Source: Scleromitrula shiraiana (taxonomy: Eukaryota > Ascomycota > Leotiomycetes > Helotiales > Sclerotiniaceae). From it: DNA of 64,000 bases. The notes beneath the pieces were generated by a model. It had not been told where the DNA came from. It ran no database searches and saw only the letters and a list, made by a program, of their open reading frames with translations. Shown in pieces: positions 1 through 11,973 of the stretch (the first letter of the stretch is position 1; the number at the start of each line of letters is the position of its first letter). The position numbers were made by a program, and so were the translations under genes. The DNA lies in the NCBI GenBank assembly GCA_028455995.1, contig JABELC010000002.1, positions 2,418,001 through 2,482,000 of the forward strand. Direction: 5' to 3'.

Positions 1-170
1 CTTTGCTTGTTTAACCAACTCTTAGGCGCATCTTGTCTACGTTGCAACACCACATGATTACTTTGTAATCTACTCGTAAGATCGTACCACGCCGTTGCTA
101 TTAATGCATTTTCGCGAGTGAGGCTCTTCACTAGATTATCATTTGCGGCCTTCACGTATGGTTGAATCAG

Positions 171-380
171 TCATCTTGAATGCAATACACATGCTTCACA
201 TGTACAATGAAAATCTTGGACATGGGTAACAATATTGATTGTAACAGAATATATGATATATATGTCGAGGGCTTTTACAAAAACAGAAAATCGATACGAT
301 ACCTTTTGCGCTTCCGGATCTTCTGCCAGGACGAGGCGTCGTTGGAGGTCTTGAATGGTGGTTTCTTTTTTCTCGAGTTG
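171..380 (-). other. Possible extra last exon of the Hook gene
   Basis: Just past the stop at 417 the minus strand reads QLEKKETTIQDLQRRLVLAE and then DPEAQK, a clear heptad-type coiled coil, beginning right after an ATATCCAG acceptor-like site. The frame stays open to a TGA at 171-173. A phase-0 donor (GTGGCA, near 460) inside the previous exon would join the two, but it is a weak donor. The protein pattern is convincing as coding; the splice is not proven. It could be an alternative C-terminus or a relic of one. Confidence 0.35.
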
Positions 381-416
381 CTGGATATTAAATTAGCCAT
401 TGGTGCTTTTCTCTGC

Positions 417-3120
417 TTAAGTTGGTTTTTGTGGAGTAGTGGTTTTAGGTGAAGCAGATGATGTATGTTGTGCCACTGGCTTAATACCAAGCGCTGCGCG
501 CTCCGACGCAAGCTCCTCCGTCTCATGGGTTGGAGAAGTTGGAGATTTAAAGGCGGGGGATGTAGGTGAAACCCCTTCAGAAGTTGATTTCGTTGGTGAC
601 TTTGGTTTAAACCGCCGCCAAAAAGAAGTCTTTTTCTTCGGTGTAGATGGTGAACTAGTAGGAACATCTGATTCTCGACTTACCGCTTTCAACTCTTCGA
701 GTGCTGTCGTGGGCCTTTTGCCCTCTCCACCAGTTTCTGTGGTGGCAGTGGATGGTCTTTGGAAGAGTTCTGCTAGCTGTGTTGTGGCTTTATCTTTATC
801 CCTTATTGCTTTGAAAAGGTGAGATTCTTGGTCAGCAAATTCGATTTTCAAAGTGTTATGCTCGGCCTGAAGAAGGGTCAAATCATGCTCATAAGAAGAA
901 GCAATTATTTCATGTGTAGATTTGAGCTCTTCTAATGCGGTAATCTCATTGGCGTCGATGGCACGCACTATTGAGAAATTAGCTAGTTTTTAACAAAAAC
1001 AATTGAAGAGGCTACTCACAATCCGCTCTTGCTGACAGTAGCTCTCTTTCGATACTTGAAATCTTGGCGTTAAGCTCGGCAATGGTTTTCTTTAATCTGG
1101 TAATTTCCTCATTCGCCGATTCGAATAGTGAGCGGCCCTCAGACTTCGCTTCGCGTCTATGATAATCATTCGTAAGTAATTTGAGGGGGCCAATTTTCAT
1201 TGCTGCGTCGATAGCTGTAACTAACCCTTCGCCGGACATTTTGCCGATAACTGTTGACAGTTGATCTTGAGTAATGGCATACGCCTCTCTGATACGTTGT
1301 ACTTGCTCGTACGCGTCTTGTCGTGCTTTTTCTGCTTCTTGCAACTGGACTCGGAGTTCAGCATTTGTTTTACCGCCTTCCTTGCTTTTGAGTAACTGGT
1401 TCTCTGTGCGTAATCTCGATATTATAAGATGCGGGCTTGGTTCATCGCTTCGATTAAGCTCGTCTTCAAGACTCAATCCTAAGCCTGGGCCTGATGCTTG
1501 AATGGGCGATGAACTAGCGGGCGATGAAGAATCTTCGTGTAATGGGTTTTCCTGTTCCTGGAGTCTATCAATTATTTCTTGTTGGGACTCCATATATTTC
1601 TCATCATGCTGTTGCTTGATCTGTAGCTCTTCGATCTCCTTCAATGCACTCATCAGTTGTTCTTCAATCGCTCGCTTAGCGGTTTTAACATCCACTATAT
1701 TATTTTCTTGAGCTTGAATTGCTCTTCGATACTCCTCATGAGTAACGCGATATCTTTCATTCTCCTGGTGGACTTGATCATAATCAAGCTGATTGTCTTG
1801 TAGTATATCGAGCTGCTCACGCAACTTAGCATTATCTTTCTCGATTGCGATTTGTGAAGTCAGCTTCTTTTGATAATGATCCACCATGTTTGCTTTCTTT
1901 GCTAGTGCTTCATTTTCGACCTTGAGATCTCTTATAGTCTCCTGGTTGGTTTGAGTCTGAGAACGCTTCATCGAAGCTAACTCTTTATCTTGCTTATCCT
2001 TGGCAACCTGGACATCATACAATTGCTGCTCCTTATCATGTATTACTGCGTTAGCTTCCTCAAGCTTTTGTTCCAAACTGGTGACATAATCTGTATCCTT
2101 TCCATGAATCGCGTTTTCAAGTAGCTCCTTCTGCCGTCTCTCTTCTCGAAAATCTTCTGATAAATCTTCTCGACTTATTGATAAACGCTCTAACCGCGAG
2201 ACGAGATCTGCGTTGCGTTTGTTGAGAGCTTCGTAGGCATTAGAAAGATCCGAACACCTTGCCTTCCACTCGGAAATATCTTTTGGTTCGTGATCGAGTT
2301 CACCTCTGAGCGGTACATTACCCTTAATATCTTCTACTATCTATTCCTCCATTTAGTAGCTTTATACCAGATATATATCAACTAAACCTACACTATTTAT
2401 AATTAATGCAACCTCTCTCTGAGACTCGGGATCTAGCTGTCGTTGGATACGTTCGACATATCTAGTCGGGTTTGGGCCTTTGACCGCGACGGACAGGAAG
2501 ACTGTAAGTAGCTGAAATATCCTGTCAGTTATGGCGATAACAAATGGTGTTCTTTTTGAGGGTACCTTCGACCCCTCTGCCGAGTCCGAGTATTGTGCTA
2601 AAGCATTGAAATCGATTGGGTATTCCGCAACGATCGAGTTCACATAACTATCACAGTGTTCGTGAACAAATTTGATGAAAGACTTGTATACAGTTTCTAG
2701 ACGGTGTTTTTTCTCGATCCAATTCGATTTTGACAAAGCTTGCCCAGGTGTACTTTCGCCTCCAATACGTAGGTTCTTAACTTCGTAGGTGGCATCAAAA
2801 TCACCTGTAAGCCGTCGAAATGTAAGTATTCATACATTGGCACAATGGGGAGGTGAAATTGGATATGATCCTAGATACCTAAAATTTGAGAAAACACATT
2901 GCCATCTGCGAAGTCATCTACAGAATTAACTTCGACATTTGGAAATGTGTTAACCTGAACATGTTTATAGATTAGCACTGAATTAAAACGAAAGAACAAG
3001 GGAATCATGCAATTGCGGTCTCAATTGCAATTGCGATTAACAGCATAATCCATAATCTCTTACCCATGCAATTAGAGCTGCTTGCTGATTATCAGTAGGA
3101 CGTTCCAACAAGTTTGGCAT
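417..3120 (-). CDS. hookA: Hook-family dynein cargo adaptor (HookA-like)
   Basis: Hook proteins link cytoplasmic dynein to early endosomes through the FTS/FHIP complex, so this should act in endosome transport on microtubules. Five exons fit: 3120-3064, 2954-2879, 2804-2392, 2340-1020 and 967-417, giving about 805 residues. The N-terminal ~185 residues match the calponin-like Hook domain (starts MPNLLERPTDNQQAALIAW; later FKALDYE-type region replaced here by DFDATYEVKNL). Residues ~200-690 are nearly continuous heptad-rich coiled coil. The C-terminus is Ser/Thr/Pro/Lys-rich with a basic FWRRFKPKSPTK patch. The start is the first ATG of the Hook domain, with ACAAG before it. The stop at 417-419 may not be the real end: a coiled-coil reading frame continues just downstream (171-380, separate entry). 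Family assignment is strong; splice sites are my reading. Confidence 0.88.
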
Positions 3121-4234
3121 CTTGTCTCCCTCTATTGAAGCTGTGCTCCAATTTGATTGAGGTTCTGCGGTGTGTGTGGTGAGACGTGAAATAAAGTAAA
3201 GTTCGACAACTTTCTCGGAGGTCTTTATCGGTGCAGTGCAGGTAGGTGCTCCCAGCTTGCAGATAAATTTATCAATTATACGAAAATAGGTTTAGTGGCC
3301 GATAACTGATCCCTGGAGAGGTCTTCAGGTAGGCCGCCTGGGTTGGCAAAGTAAAAAGAAAAAAATGGTTTTTTTTGTGTTTCCAAGACTGTAGGAGTAC
3401 AGTATATTTATTATTGTTTTTATGATCTACTTGTGGCTTCTGACTTTCTGTTCGTTCTTATTAGTTAACTAACAATTTGAAAAAGAATTGTAGATTATTT
3501 CATTTTATTTCATTCACTCAAACATTGTTATGAGTTATTACTTATAACATTTCTATTCTATGTTTCATTGTTCCTCTATCAATACCTTTTTCTTGTACTG
3601 TTACTACTTTTGTCGCACTTTCCTTCAAGTCATGGTTGGATCCTTGTGCCATAGAAGAGAAAAAGTAAAGGTCCCTTGTCGATAATCAGTTGTAACAACC
3701 CGCTGCGTGGCTTATTGTCTTTGTGGGGTTTGTCAATATCTTTTTGTGCGGGGGAATTAAATCTCCTATGGGAAATCGAATCGAATCCCATTCAACCATC
3801 CTTCAAAGAGATATTTACATCTCAGTATGGTGATAATGCATCCAAGACCGTTTGCGGCAGTCACTTGTTGAGCTCTGGAAGTTGTGCTTCTCGAGCCGCA
3901 AGTAATTACCCGGATCTGGAATGCATGAAATGTTAGATGAAAGAAGAAATAAAGAGTAATACCCAATTCATGTCCCTTTGTCTTTTGAAACATAGCTACC
4001 AATGTGTAGGTAGATGCAATATTTGAATAGTCATAGACTAGATAATTATTAGGGGTAGAGAAGACCGAAGCACTGTATTGGATCCTATTACCAAAACCGA
4101 ATAACGCCTGATGCATGTCCAATGCATTATGATAGTTTCCTGAGGACCAAGCATCCTATCCCTGATATATCCTTTAAGTACTCTATCGTTCCATTTACAA
4201 TTTGATCCATACGCCAGTCGTTTCCACCCTTCCA
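3121..4234. other. Spacer upstream of the Hook gene
   Basis: This is the 5' flank of the Hook gene and the 3' flank of the I9 inhibitor gene, both on the minus strand. It is AT-rich with T/A runs near 3360-3420. The short open frames here show no family features and no coding pattern. I see no RNA gene or repeat. Confidence 0.6.
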
Positions 4235-4618
4235 TTATGACAACTTGTCATCTGTGGTATGAAGGATCTGCTCATCTTCGATAACGGCGTGATAATCATT
4301 TCCCCATGTCTGTACCGTCTCGAGGACACTGGCCGGGGCCTTAGCTGCGAAACCTCTGTGATGAAAAGGTTAGATTTGTAACAAAAAACGAGGGAGGAAA
4401 TAGAAGAGTAAGGAAACGTAGCTGAAGTGCACCTACTTGATGATTTTGTATTCATGTGTGATAACACCTCCAGCAGCCTTGATCGCATCCATCGCCTGCT
4501 CAACGATATGATTTGGGGTATTATCCGGGTAAGAGACGATGACCGACTTATTAGGAGGGATCGCTGCGCTCAATACCATGGCGACAAAGAGAAAGATAGA
4601 GAGTATTGTGAATTTCAT
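4235..4618 (-). CDS. Small inhibitor I9 (Pbi2-type) protease inhibitor with signal peptide
   Basis: This is a 100-residue protein from two exons (4618-4437 and 4355-4235) with an 81-nt intron. The N-terminus MKFTILSIFLFVAMVLSA is a clear signal peptide. The rest is an inhibitor I9 (subtilisin propeptide-like) fold: KSVIVSYPDNTPNHIVEQ, a helix, GGVITHEYKIIKGFAAKAP, then a C-terminal strand with HAVIEDEQILHT. Free-standing I9 proteins such as yeast Pbi2 inhibit vacuolar proteinase B. A signal peptide suggests this one acts in the secretory route or outside the cell on subtilisin-like proteases; that is an inference. The splice restores the conserved KGFAAK motif, which supports the intron. It is divergently placed from PCF11 across ~1 kb. 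Confidence 0.83.
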
Positions 4619-5625
4619 ATTAATAATTTGTTAAATATGTTTTGCTATATCGGATTCGAATTCATATAATTTTATAAGTTTGTGGTAGGAAGAAGTAATA
4701 AGTCAGACAAAGAATCAGCAGATGAGGAGGGATTAAAAGGGTAATGAATGACCTCATGCGCTAATAGAAGCACATGATATATCAGATGGACTGACTCAAA
4801 GATTGATTACCTAAAAACTCAATAAGTATAGGAGTACATACCAACTATTGTACATATTCTACACAGAGAATAGATGCAGAGATACAATTTTGAAGACTGA
4901 ATACTCTGTTAGAACCCATAGATACATGTACTGTACTCCAGGAATAACTCATGTAACATTTGAACATCACGCATATAAATTGGTTCTATGTCCGTGCACC
5001 TTAAAAACCCCTGTCACGGCAACGGCATCCAGCCCGCCCGCTTGTAGAACTATAATATAAGTGCCTTGTAATTAAGGTATATAACGTCATGCCTAATTAT
5101 GGCTCTTTCCATCAATGAATGAACATTAAATACAGATTATCTTCAACCTCAAACAACAACATCGACTTTGGTTTCATCGCAACTGATACAAGCTATTACA
5201 ATACTTTCCAGGAACCTTTGACGATATTGATAAATAGTGAGATAATTGATATTGATACTGGGAATTTGGGAGAGGGAGACAAATAGGCTTGGGGAAGAAG
5301 AAATTATCTGGGCTCTTGTGGGAAAGTGAAAAGGATACAATTATTGGAGGGCTAAAAGAAGAGGCAATTCAGGAAGGATTGGCAGTTCATCAAAATACAG
5401 ACACACTTCTAGTTCTTCTCGAGTTGAATACTTTTGCATGGTACTAGTTAGCTGTTGTTGATACGCTTTCTTCTTGTTTGATCAAGTTTAGGAGTTTAGG
5501 TCGATTTTCGTGCGACAAAGACTTTTTACTGTGGTTGTCTTTCATCATTATCAAGATTATAATCTTGCAAACTCTCGCAATTCTGCATATTCGCAATTAT
5601 TTGCGGTTGATCCCCTTAGCCCATC
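4619..5625. other. Divergent promoter region (I9 inhibitor / PCF11)
   Basis: This is a one-kilobase AT-rich spacer between divergently transcribed genes. It must hold both promoters. No convincing coding sequence, RNA or repeat was seen. Confidence 0.6.
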
Positions 5626-7988
5626 ATGTCGTTCGGAGTCCCTTCTGATGAGGTAGCGGAGGATTACAAAAAAGCCCTTGAAGATTTGACTATGAATTCG
5701 AGATATGAGATCAGCAATCTAACTGTTATAGCAAAAGAGAATACAGAACATGCTTTGGCCATTTCGGAGGCTTTGAAGAATCATATAAAACAGGTAGGAC
5801 AAATGTTTTTCTTTAATTTCCACTAGATGCTCTAGTAATTCTAATCGTTCTCTATTTTTGTCTGCCATTTTGTTTCCAATACTTACGAATCGATGACAGA
5901 CATCCCCGCAGAAGAAATTGCCTGCTTTCTACGTCCTCGATTCCGTCGTTAAGAATGTTGGAACTCCCTATACACTTTTTTTCGGTCGGCAACTCTACTC
6001 GACTTTTATGGAGGCATATGCTTTGGTTTCACACGATGTGCGGAGGAAGATGGATGAGATGCTGAAAACTTGGAAGGAACCTGTACCGGGTTCCATAGAT
6101 ACACGGCCTGTTTTTCCTCCAGAGGTAACTCGCCCCATCGAGAATGCTTTAATTAAAGCGAGAACTTCGGCTGTACAAGCACACCAAGAGCAATTGAGAA
6201 GCCAACAGCAGCTGTTGAGTCGTAATCGACCTCCCATGGCTCAGGCTCCTTATCGCAATACACCTACCCCCCCAGGTTCATCACGGCAAGCCGTCTATGC
6301 TCCTCCTGGACAGCCAGGTTACCTTCAGCAATACCCAACCGCGGTAAATGGCCAACAATATAATCAACCTAATGGCCATGGGCTACCCCCAGTATGTTAA
6401 ACACTCCTCAGAATATCTTGTATATGCTAATACTATGTAGCGACCAACTCCTCCCCAGCAATATCCTCCGCAAATGGGTGGTTCGGCTTCGTGGCAACAG
6501 CCACAGCAGCTTCAGGGATATCAAGCGCCAGAGGCTAGCATAGATTCATTGAACAGTGATATTTCAAATCTGATCACATCTTCCAGAGCAGAATTTGCTC
6601 AAAATCCTTACAATAGCAGTATACAGACAAGATTGAAGGCTTTACTTGATTTACAAACAATTCTAAAAACACAAAGACTACCGCCCGCACAAATAGCAAT
6701 GATAAAAGACCAAGTTGCACAACTTTCCGAGGCATCACAGCCTCCCCCGAGAATACAATCCCCTAGACCTGCACCTGTAGCAGCACCTGTAACTCAACAG
6801 CAACCGCAACCGACTTTGAGTTTGTTGTTAGGTCCAGGTGCATCAGGTGCATTGGCTGCACTCTTGGCCAGGCAATCCTCTACTCCTCAAGTTCCAACAC
6901 CTCCACTTCCCCAACCAGTTGTTGCAACTAGATCTCCCCAGCCTCAAGTTGCTCAACTTCCGTATCAACCAGCACCGGCAACACCGGTGCCAGCACCTGT
7001 ATCAACGCCCGTAACAGATCCTAATTCTTTACTCGAAAGGTTACGAGCTGCCGGTATGCTACCTGCAGCATCGGCGTCGAGTACACCAATTCAGCCGCCT
7101 ACAGCGCTGCCGGGTGGCATTCCTGGATTTCCACCCTCTCTACCTTTTGTCAACACACCCCCCACTTCAAGGACACCATTAGCAGAAATCCCCAATGATG
7201 TCGTACTGAAATCCGCATCTCTAAAAATGTAAGAATTTGAACGCTACTTGTTTGCGCCATACTAACAAGCCTAGGTTCCGACCTCATCTGATCTCCAGCC
7301 TTTACGAGAAACTTGGTGCACCATGTACTCAGTGTGGACGCCGATTCCAATCAGATGAGGAGGGTCGCAAGAAGAAAGCAGCTCACATGGACTGGCATTT
7401 CCGAGTTAATCAACGGATGGTTGAAGCAGAGAAAAAAGGCCAACACCGAAGTTGGTACGTTGATGAACTGGTAAGATATCATCTCATCGCCAACGACTAC
7501 TAACCAAAAACACTAACACAACTACAGGATTGGATTAAGTCACGAGAGTTAGAAGATGATCAAAATAAAGACTCGGCAGATAGTGCCCATAGCGCAAGTG
7601 GCTCTATTTTAGCTGCGGACACTAAACCAAAGCTTCAATATTTGGCGGTACCGGATGATCCCGCACTTGCCAATAGTGTATGTCCTATTTGCCAAGAAAA
7701 GTTTGAAATGAAATGGCTGGATGATGCGCAGGAATTTGTGTGGATGGATGCGAAGATGGTAGGGGATCGAATCTATCACGCTAGTTGTTATGCGGAAGCT
7801 ACAAAAGATAGAGGAACGCCGGAGCCTACAGTTCTGGGGAAACGGAAGGCCGAGGTATGATATTCTGTTCCGTTCAATCATGATCGATATTGTGGAAGAG
7901 ATTACTAATTAATAAATGTGTTTAGGATCATGAACATGTATTACGAACAAAAATAAAGACAGAGCCAAAAATAAAAACGGAGCCATAG
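5626..7988 (+). CDS. PCF11: mRNA cleavage and polyadenylation factor subunit Pcf11
   Basis: Pcf11 binds the Ser2-phosphorylated RNA polymerase II CTD and bridges it to the CF IA 3'-end cleavage complex; it also acts in termination. Six exons fit: 5626-5793, 5900-6391, 6441-7228, 7275-7470, 7528-7854 and 7926-7988 (677 residues). Residues 1-135 form the CID (EDYKKALEDLTMNSRYEISN, then QKKLPAFYVLDSVVKNVGTP and the YTLFF stretch). A Pro/Gln-rich middle follows, with the conserved QTRLKALLDLQTIL helix. The first zinc finger (PCTQCGRRF and HMDWHF, ~499 onward) and second (VCPICQEKF with YHASC, ~599-633) flank the Clp1-binding stretch, as in the yeast protein. The tail ends in two IKTEP repeats, which resemble SUMO consensus motifs (inference). 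All junctions keep frame; 678 codons include the stop. Confidence 0.95.
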
Positions 7989-8685
7989 TAATAGTGACAG
8001 TGAAAGAAGATCATAAGTAAGATGGGCATGGTGTGATTACGATTGCATGGTTTGCTCTATATCGAATCTCAAGTTTTTCATTGCATTTGTTCTAGAAGAA
8101 AGAAAGGCGCAGGATGGGCATTGCATTACGAGTTAAAAGGGCTGGCGTGGGGATGGGAACGATCGATAATTATTATGAAGGGTTGCTTGCTCGCTTACTT
8201 GTTAACAATAGACGGATAGGACGGTATGGCATGGCATGGCATGGATTGAGAGAAGAAACGATTTGGTAATATAAGGACGTAATGGTACCTTGAGCTCAAA
8301 AGGTTACACATTAAGTATCGGGCACTGGTAGATAGATTGCATACGCCATTTATGCGCGGTATCTCGTGGTACTTAAACGGGAAAGAAAACACGAGATTAA
8401 AAATTATAAAACTTGGACAAAATTTCATCCTAGACTTATTTATGCTTTTGTTTCGTGAGACGTGCTACTGAAGACAAGACGAGGAAAACAAATTCTTTGG
8501 AAGGAAAGAACCATTTCGATATTATCTAGTTGTATTATGTCTAATTGCTAGAAGGAATTCCAGACCCTAACACATTATATCCCACCCAATCTATCAATAT
8601 AATGTAGTAGTAGTACACCATCCTCATCCATGCATATATACAAAGCCATATATCTCTCATCCCCAATCACATACATATCAAGCGT
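7989..8685. other. Convergent 3' spacer
   Basis: This spacer lies between the ends of PCF11 (+) and the next gene (-). It is presumably 3'UTR and terminator sequence. It contains a short GGCAT-repeat stretch near 8228-8243. No coding signal was found. Confidence 0.55.
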
Positions 8686-9279
8686 CTACGAATTCCTCTC
8701 CTTCCCCTCCAAACACTCTTCCCTGCCCTTCCCACTCATCAAACCAGCTTCTACCAGCCCATTTAACTTCCCTTCTATGTTCTCCGCCATCCCAATCAAA
8801 GTTCCACAGTAGTCAAACATGCTTTCTCTTAACTCCTTGAATTCTTCTTCGTCCAACTCCTCATACTCCATTTCTTGATCTTCACTTTCACTCTCTTTTG
8901 GCGAATCAGACGATGATATCCGTAAACGTTTAGTGCATCTTTGGATTTCAGTCTGATCTTTATTCTGACTCTGACTTTGATGGAAATCTTCGTCACGACG
9001 ACGTTTGGGTGATTGAGTCTTGCTGCGTGTCTTGTTCTTATTGAATGCGCAGGGTTTGGAATGCGGTTGTGGTGCGGAGGTGTAGGTGTATGTGTATGGG
9101 ACGAAAGACTTTGGGGAGATGGGGGAGAGAAAGAGAGGGGTTGGGATGGATTGGTGTGGTGGATTGGGTGGTGCTGAGAGTGGGATTGTTATGGTTGGGG
9201 TCGATGTGGATGTTGAGGTAGAGTTCGATGTTGATGTGGGTGTTGAGGGAGTGTGAGTTTGAGAGTAGGGGTGTGGCAT
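8686..9279 (-). CDS. Hypothetical protein, Ser/Thr-rich then acidic helical
   Basis: This is an unrecognised single-exon gene of about 197 residues. The N-terminal ~60 residues are low complexity (STSTSTPTITIPLS type, Pro-rich). A basic stretch with a likely nuclear signal follows (SPKRRRDED, then TKRLRISSSD). The C-terminal ~70 residues are acidic and helical (EDQEMEYEELDEEEFKELRE, ending in a basic KGREECLEGKERNS). I chose the MPHPYSQT start at 9279. The frame is open further up to 9552, but that part is hydrophobic and unlike the rest. The basic/acidic layout suggests a nuclear protein, which is a guess. It may have an upstream exon. Confidence 0.55.
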   Translation of the reverse strand: MPHPYSQTHTPSTPTSTSNSTSTSTSTPTITIPLSAPPNPPHQSIPTPLFLSPISPKSFVPYTYTYTSAPQPHSKPCAFNKNKTRSKTQSPKRRRDEDFHQSQSQNKDQTEIQRCTKRLRISSSDSPKESESEDQEMEYEELDEEEFKELRESMFDYCGTLIGMAENIEGKLNGLVEAGLMSGKGREECLEGKERNS

Positions 9280-11067
9280 TGGAGCAAGGTTGCGTTTAGG
9301 GATCGAGATTTTGTCGGTAAGATGTAAGATGGATGGATGGATGTAAGCACCAAAGTAAGCACCAGTTGATGATAGATAGAAGGTGAAAAGAAAGTTGGAT
9401 GAGACTATCAGCAATGAAAACTTGAAATCCACTGCCCAGATATATTGCTCGGGAACTCGCACGAAGAGAACAATTGGGATACGAACGCGAGATTCCTTGA
9501 TCGGAAGTCGTTGCGATAATAAGAAATAATCTAGCGAGATTGATCGGATCAAGCCAGATGGAGGAAGATACCAAAAAAGGAAAGAGGGGGTATTAAGATA
9601 ATGTACGCGGTATATGTAAAACCTTCTCCAATACTATGTGAAGTAAAGTAAGTATACGAAACATTTTATGTACTTTTGTGTTTCAATATATACAAAAATA
9701 CCGGAGGGAAATAGTCCCGCCTAGCTGCAATGTCAATGCCTATCACAGGACCTAAATAGCGATGATTATGGATGCCCAAGTAGAATTATTGGTGGTTTAT
9801 ACCCGCGGAACTTAGGTCTCTCACTCAACCTCCGAGACAGAAAGAAAATGCTCTTTTCAGCAGTAAACGGTAGCCTTCGTACTTCCTCCCAATCCCCGAT
9901 GCCTAAGACTGCGATCCAACCTATGAACGAGAAAGCCTGAAGTGGAACCCTCTCTAAATCATGACTTCAAGCCTTGCTAAAGTGTAATACAAAACTACAA
10001 AAAAGCTCCCCTTACGGCCGCAACAACGCACCGTTCGCCGTTTCGGACTGGATAGGAAATAAGACGAAAGAAAGAAAAAGAACGCCTGGAGAGGGTCACT
10101 GGGAACGGTTGTTGCAACCGAAAGCCGCCAACGAATTCTGGCTTAAACAACCAATGATGTTGTTAACTTTTTACGCCAATAGGAAAATATCCCTGTAGCA
10201 GATCATTCTAGCCTAATCGATCCATCAGATCAATGTTTTTGCGAGATACGCGCGCTGTGTGTACCTTGTTTTAACTCGTAAAATGTTGACTGTGGATCAG
10301 AGAGTACAGTACTTTTATTAATAGGCGTGCGAGAAGATGGGGATGAGGCTATTGATTTGACTAAGCCTTCGAAAACACACGACAGTGATCTTTTGATTCG
10401 CTCGCAATTTAGTTCTATCTATCATTATCATGTGAATTTTAAAACTTCGAACGAGAATCGTAAAAGCACAGACTCTAAGATAGAGCTATACTTCCATCAC
10501 ATGCTTTCCAAGTGCTCGGGTGGAGACGAAAATTTCTATGTGTACTGTACCAAGTGATCGGTACGTACATCTCGTACATGGGTCAATGGGTGCGTTACGT
10601 ACATAATAGACAAAAGTTGCAGTGCTGGTGCCGCCGAAATATGTTGTTTGAAAACTTTTCAACACGAGTTCGACAATTGGGTTGTAAGTACGAGACGTCG
10701 TACGAGAGATGCCCAGGTATTGGTCGTTACACAACCCTTTTAAGGCACGATTACGCATAAAACATCCATGACATGAGATTGCTGACTACGTATACAATAG
10801 CAATACAAGTGCCCCTTCATCATCATTACTGTGCTTCTTTCGTTACATCCATGTCCATGATCAAATTCCCAGAATCTAATCATCTACTGAGCCTCTTCCC
10901 TCGACCCTGCGAATAGGGGTTGCTTAATACAGTAATCAGGTAGTACGAGAAAAATCAAACATTACATAATAAGTGAATAAAATCAAATCAAATCATACGA
11001 TACGACACGAAACAAAACACCAAAGACACCCACATAATCCTTCTCTTAGTATCATTAAATCCCCATA
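9280..11067. other. Gene-free spacer
   Basis: About 1.8 kb without recognisable genes. Short open frames around 9974-10198 and 10327-10760 overlap one another on both strands, lack family features and are probably chance. Near 10555-10610 there are repeated GTAC-containing short palindromes (gtacgtac, cgtacg types). The right end is 3' flank of the NmrA-like gene. Confidence 0.5.
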
Positions 11068-11973
11068 TTACAACCCGCTTGTTTTCAGCCAGTCTCCAAA
11101 ACTTTGAAGACCTGGATGCTCCTTTCTCAAGGCATCGATATCAGCCGCATATCCCTTCTCTTCGAACCATTGAAACATCAAGCCAACATCCTTAATGGCC
11201 CAAAGGAGTGCCGACCCAACAAATCCGAATGTTCTTGGTATTTCTTTTCCTAATCTCGACATGAAAATTTCGTTTGCTTCTCCAAATGTCAACTCATCGC
11301 CTGCGATACTGATAGCCCTTCCATTATATTCTTTGGGTTTTAATAATGCCTGAGCTGCAAAATATCCAATATCTGCCGTTGCGACGAGCTGAAGTTTGGT
11401 CGTCGGGGACAGTGCGGCGCACCATGCGGTAGGGAAAATCTTGCCTGCGAACCCGGGAGCAAAGTTATCCATGAAAGCAACCGGTCGCAAAATCGTCCAA
11501 CTCATCTGTGTTCCCGCACTCTTCTCCTTCAGATGTTTCTCGATGTTGGCCTTGCTAATGAAATGAGGAACGTTGGTCGCATCGTTATCGGAATCCTTGC
11601 CGTGACGATCCACAGATGTGAATACAAAGTGTTGAACTGAATTCTTCAACGCTGCATCTATGAGAGCGATTCCTTTTCCTTCCTCGTCAATTCCTTGGCT
11701 GCTAAGTCCAAAGTTGGGCATGGTAACACAGAAGATGCTCTTAATTGGGCCTGGAGCCGCTTCGAAGATGGCCGGACAATCATTCAAATCTCCTTTGACG
11801 AACTTAATTCTGTCTGGATGTCGTCTTGAAAGTGCTTGAGCACTGGGTGATTCAGGATCCCTCGTAAGAGCAAAGATGGTAATCTTACTTGGTGGTGGAT
11901 TAGCAAGAAGTGCATCAATCGCAGCCCCGCCTTGCTTTCCGGTGGCGCCGGTAATCAAAATGGTGTTGGACAT
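11068..11973 (-). CDS. NmrA-like / atypical SDR NAD(P)-binding protein
   Basis: This is a 301-residue single-exon protein. It opens with the Rossmann dinucleotide motif ILITGATGKQGGAA, the form typical of NmrA-like atypical short-chain dehydrogenases (HSCARG family). Further features are LTRDPESPSAQAL, VKGDLNDCPAIFEA, FVFTSVDRHG, the TILRPVAFMDNFAP loop and IAGDELTFGEANEIF. The canonical YxxxK catalytic pair is not obvious, as in redox-sensing members of the family. Such proteins either sense NADP(H) and control nitrogen regulators or act as isoflavone-reductase-like enzymes; the sequence does not decide. I chose the ATG at 11973, not 12033, because the Rossmann strand begins three residues after it. 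Confidence 0.85.
   Translation of the reverse strand: MSNTILITGATGKQGGAAIDALLANPPPSKITIFALTRDPESPSAQALSRRHPDRIKFVKGDLNDCPAIFEAAPGPIKSIFCVTMPNFGLSSQGIDEEGKGIALIDAALKNSVQHFVFTSVDRHGKDSDNDATNVPHFISKANIEKHLKEKSAGTQMSWTILRPVAFMDNFAPGFAGKIFPTAWCAALSPTTKLQLVATADIGYFAAQALLKPKEYNGRAISIAGDELTFGEANEIFMSRLGKEIPRTFGFVGSALLWAIKDVGLMFQWFEEKGYAADIDALRKEHPGLQSFGDWLKTSGL

Noticed and set aside
9280..9552. Upstream extension of the hypothetical gene to an ATG at 9552
   Set aside because: The extra residues are hydrophobic and unlike the downstream protein; probably 5' flank.
10327..10760. Overlapping frames in the 10.3-10.8 kb region, considered as a decayed gene
   Set aside because: No ordered domain fragments in any frame.
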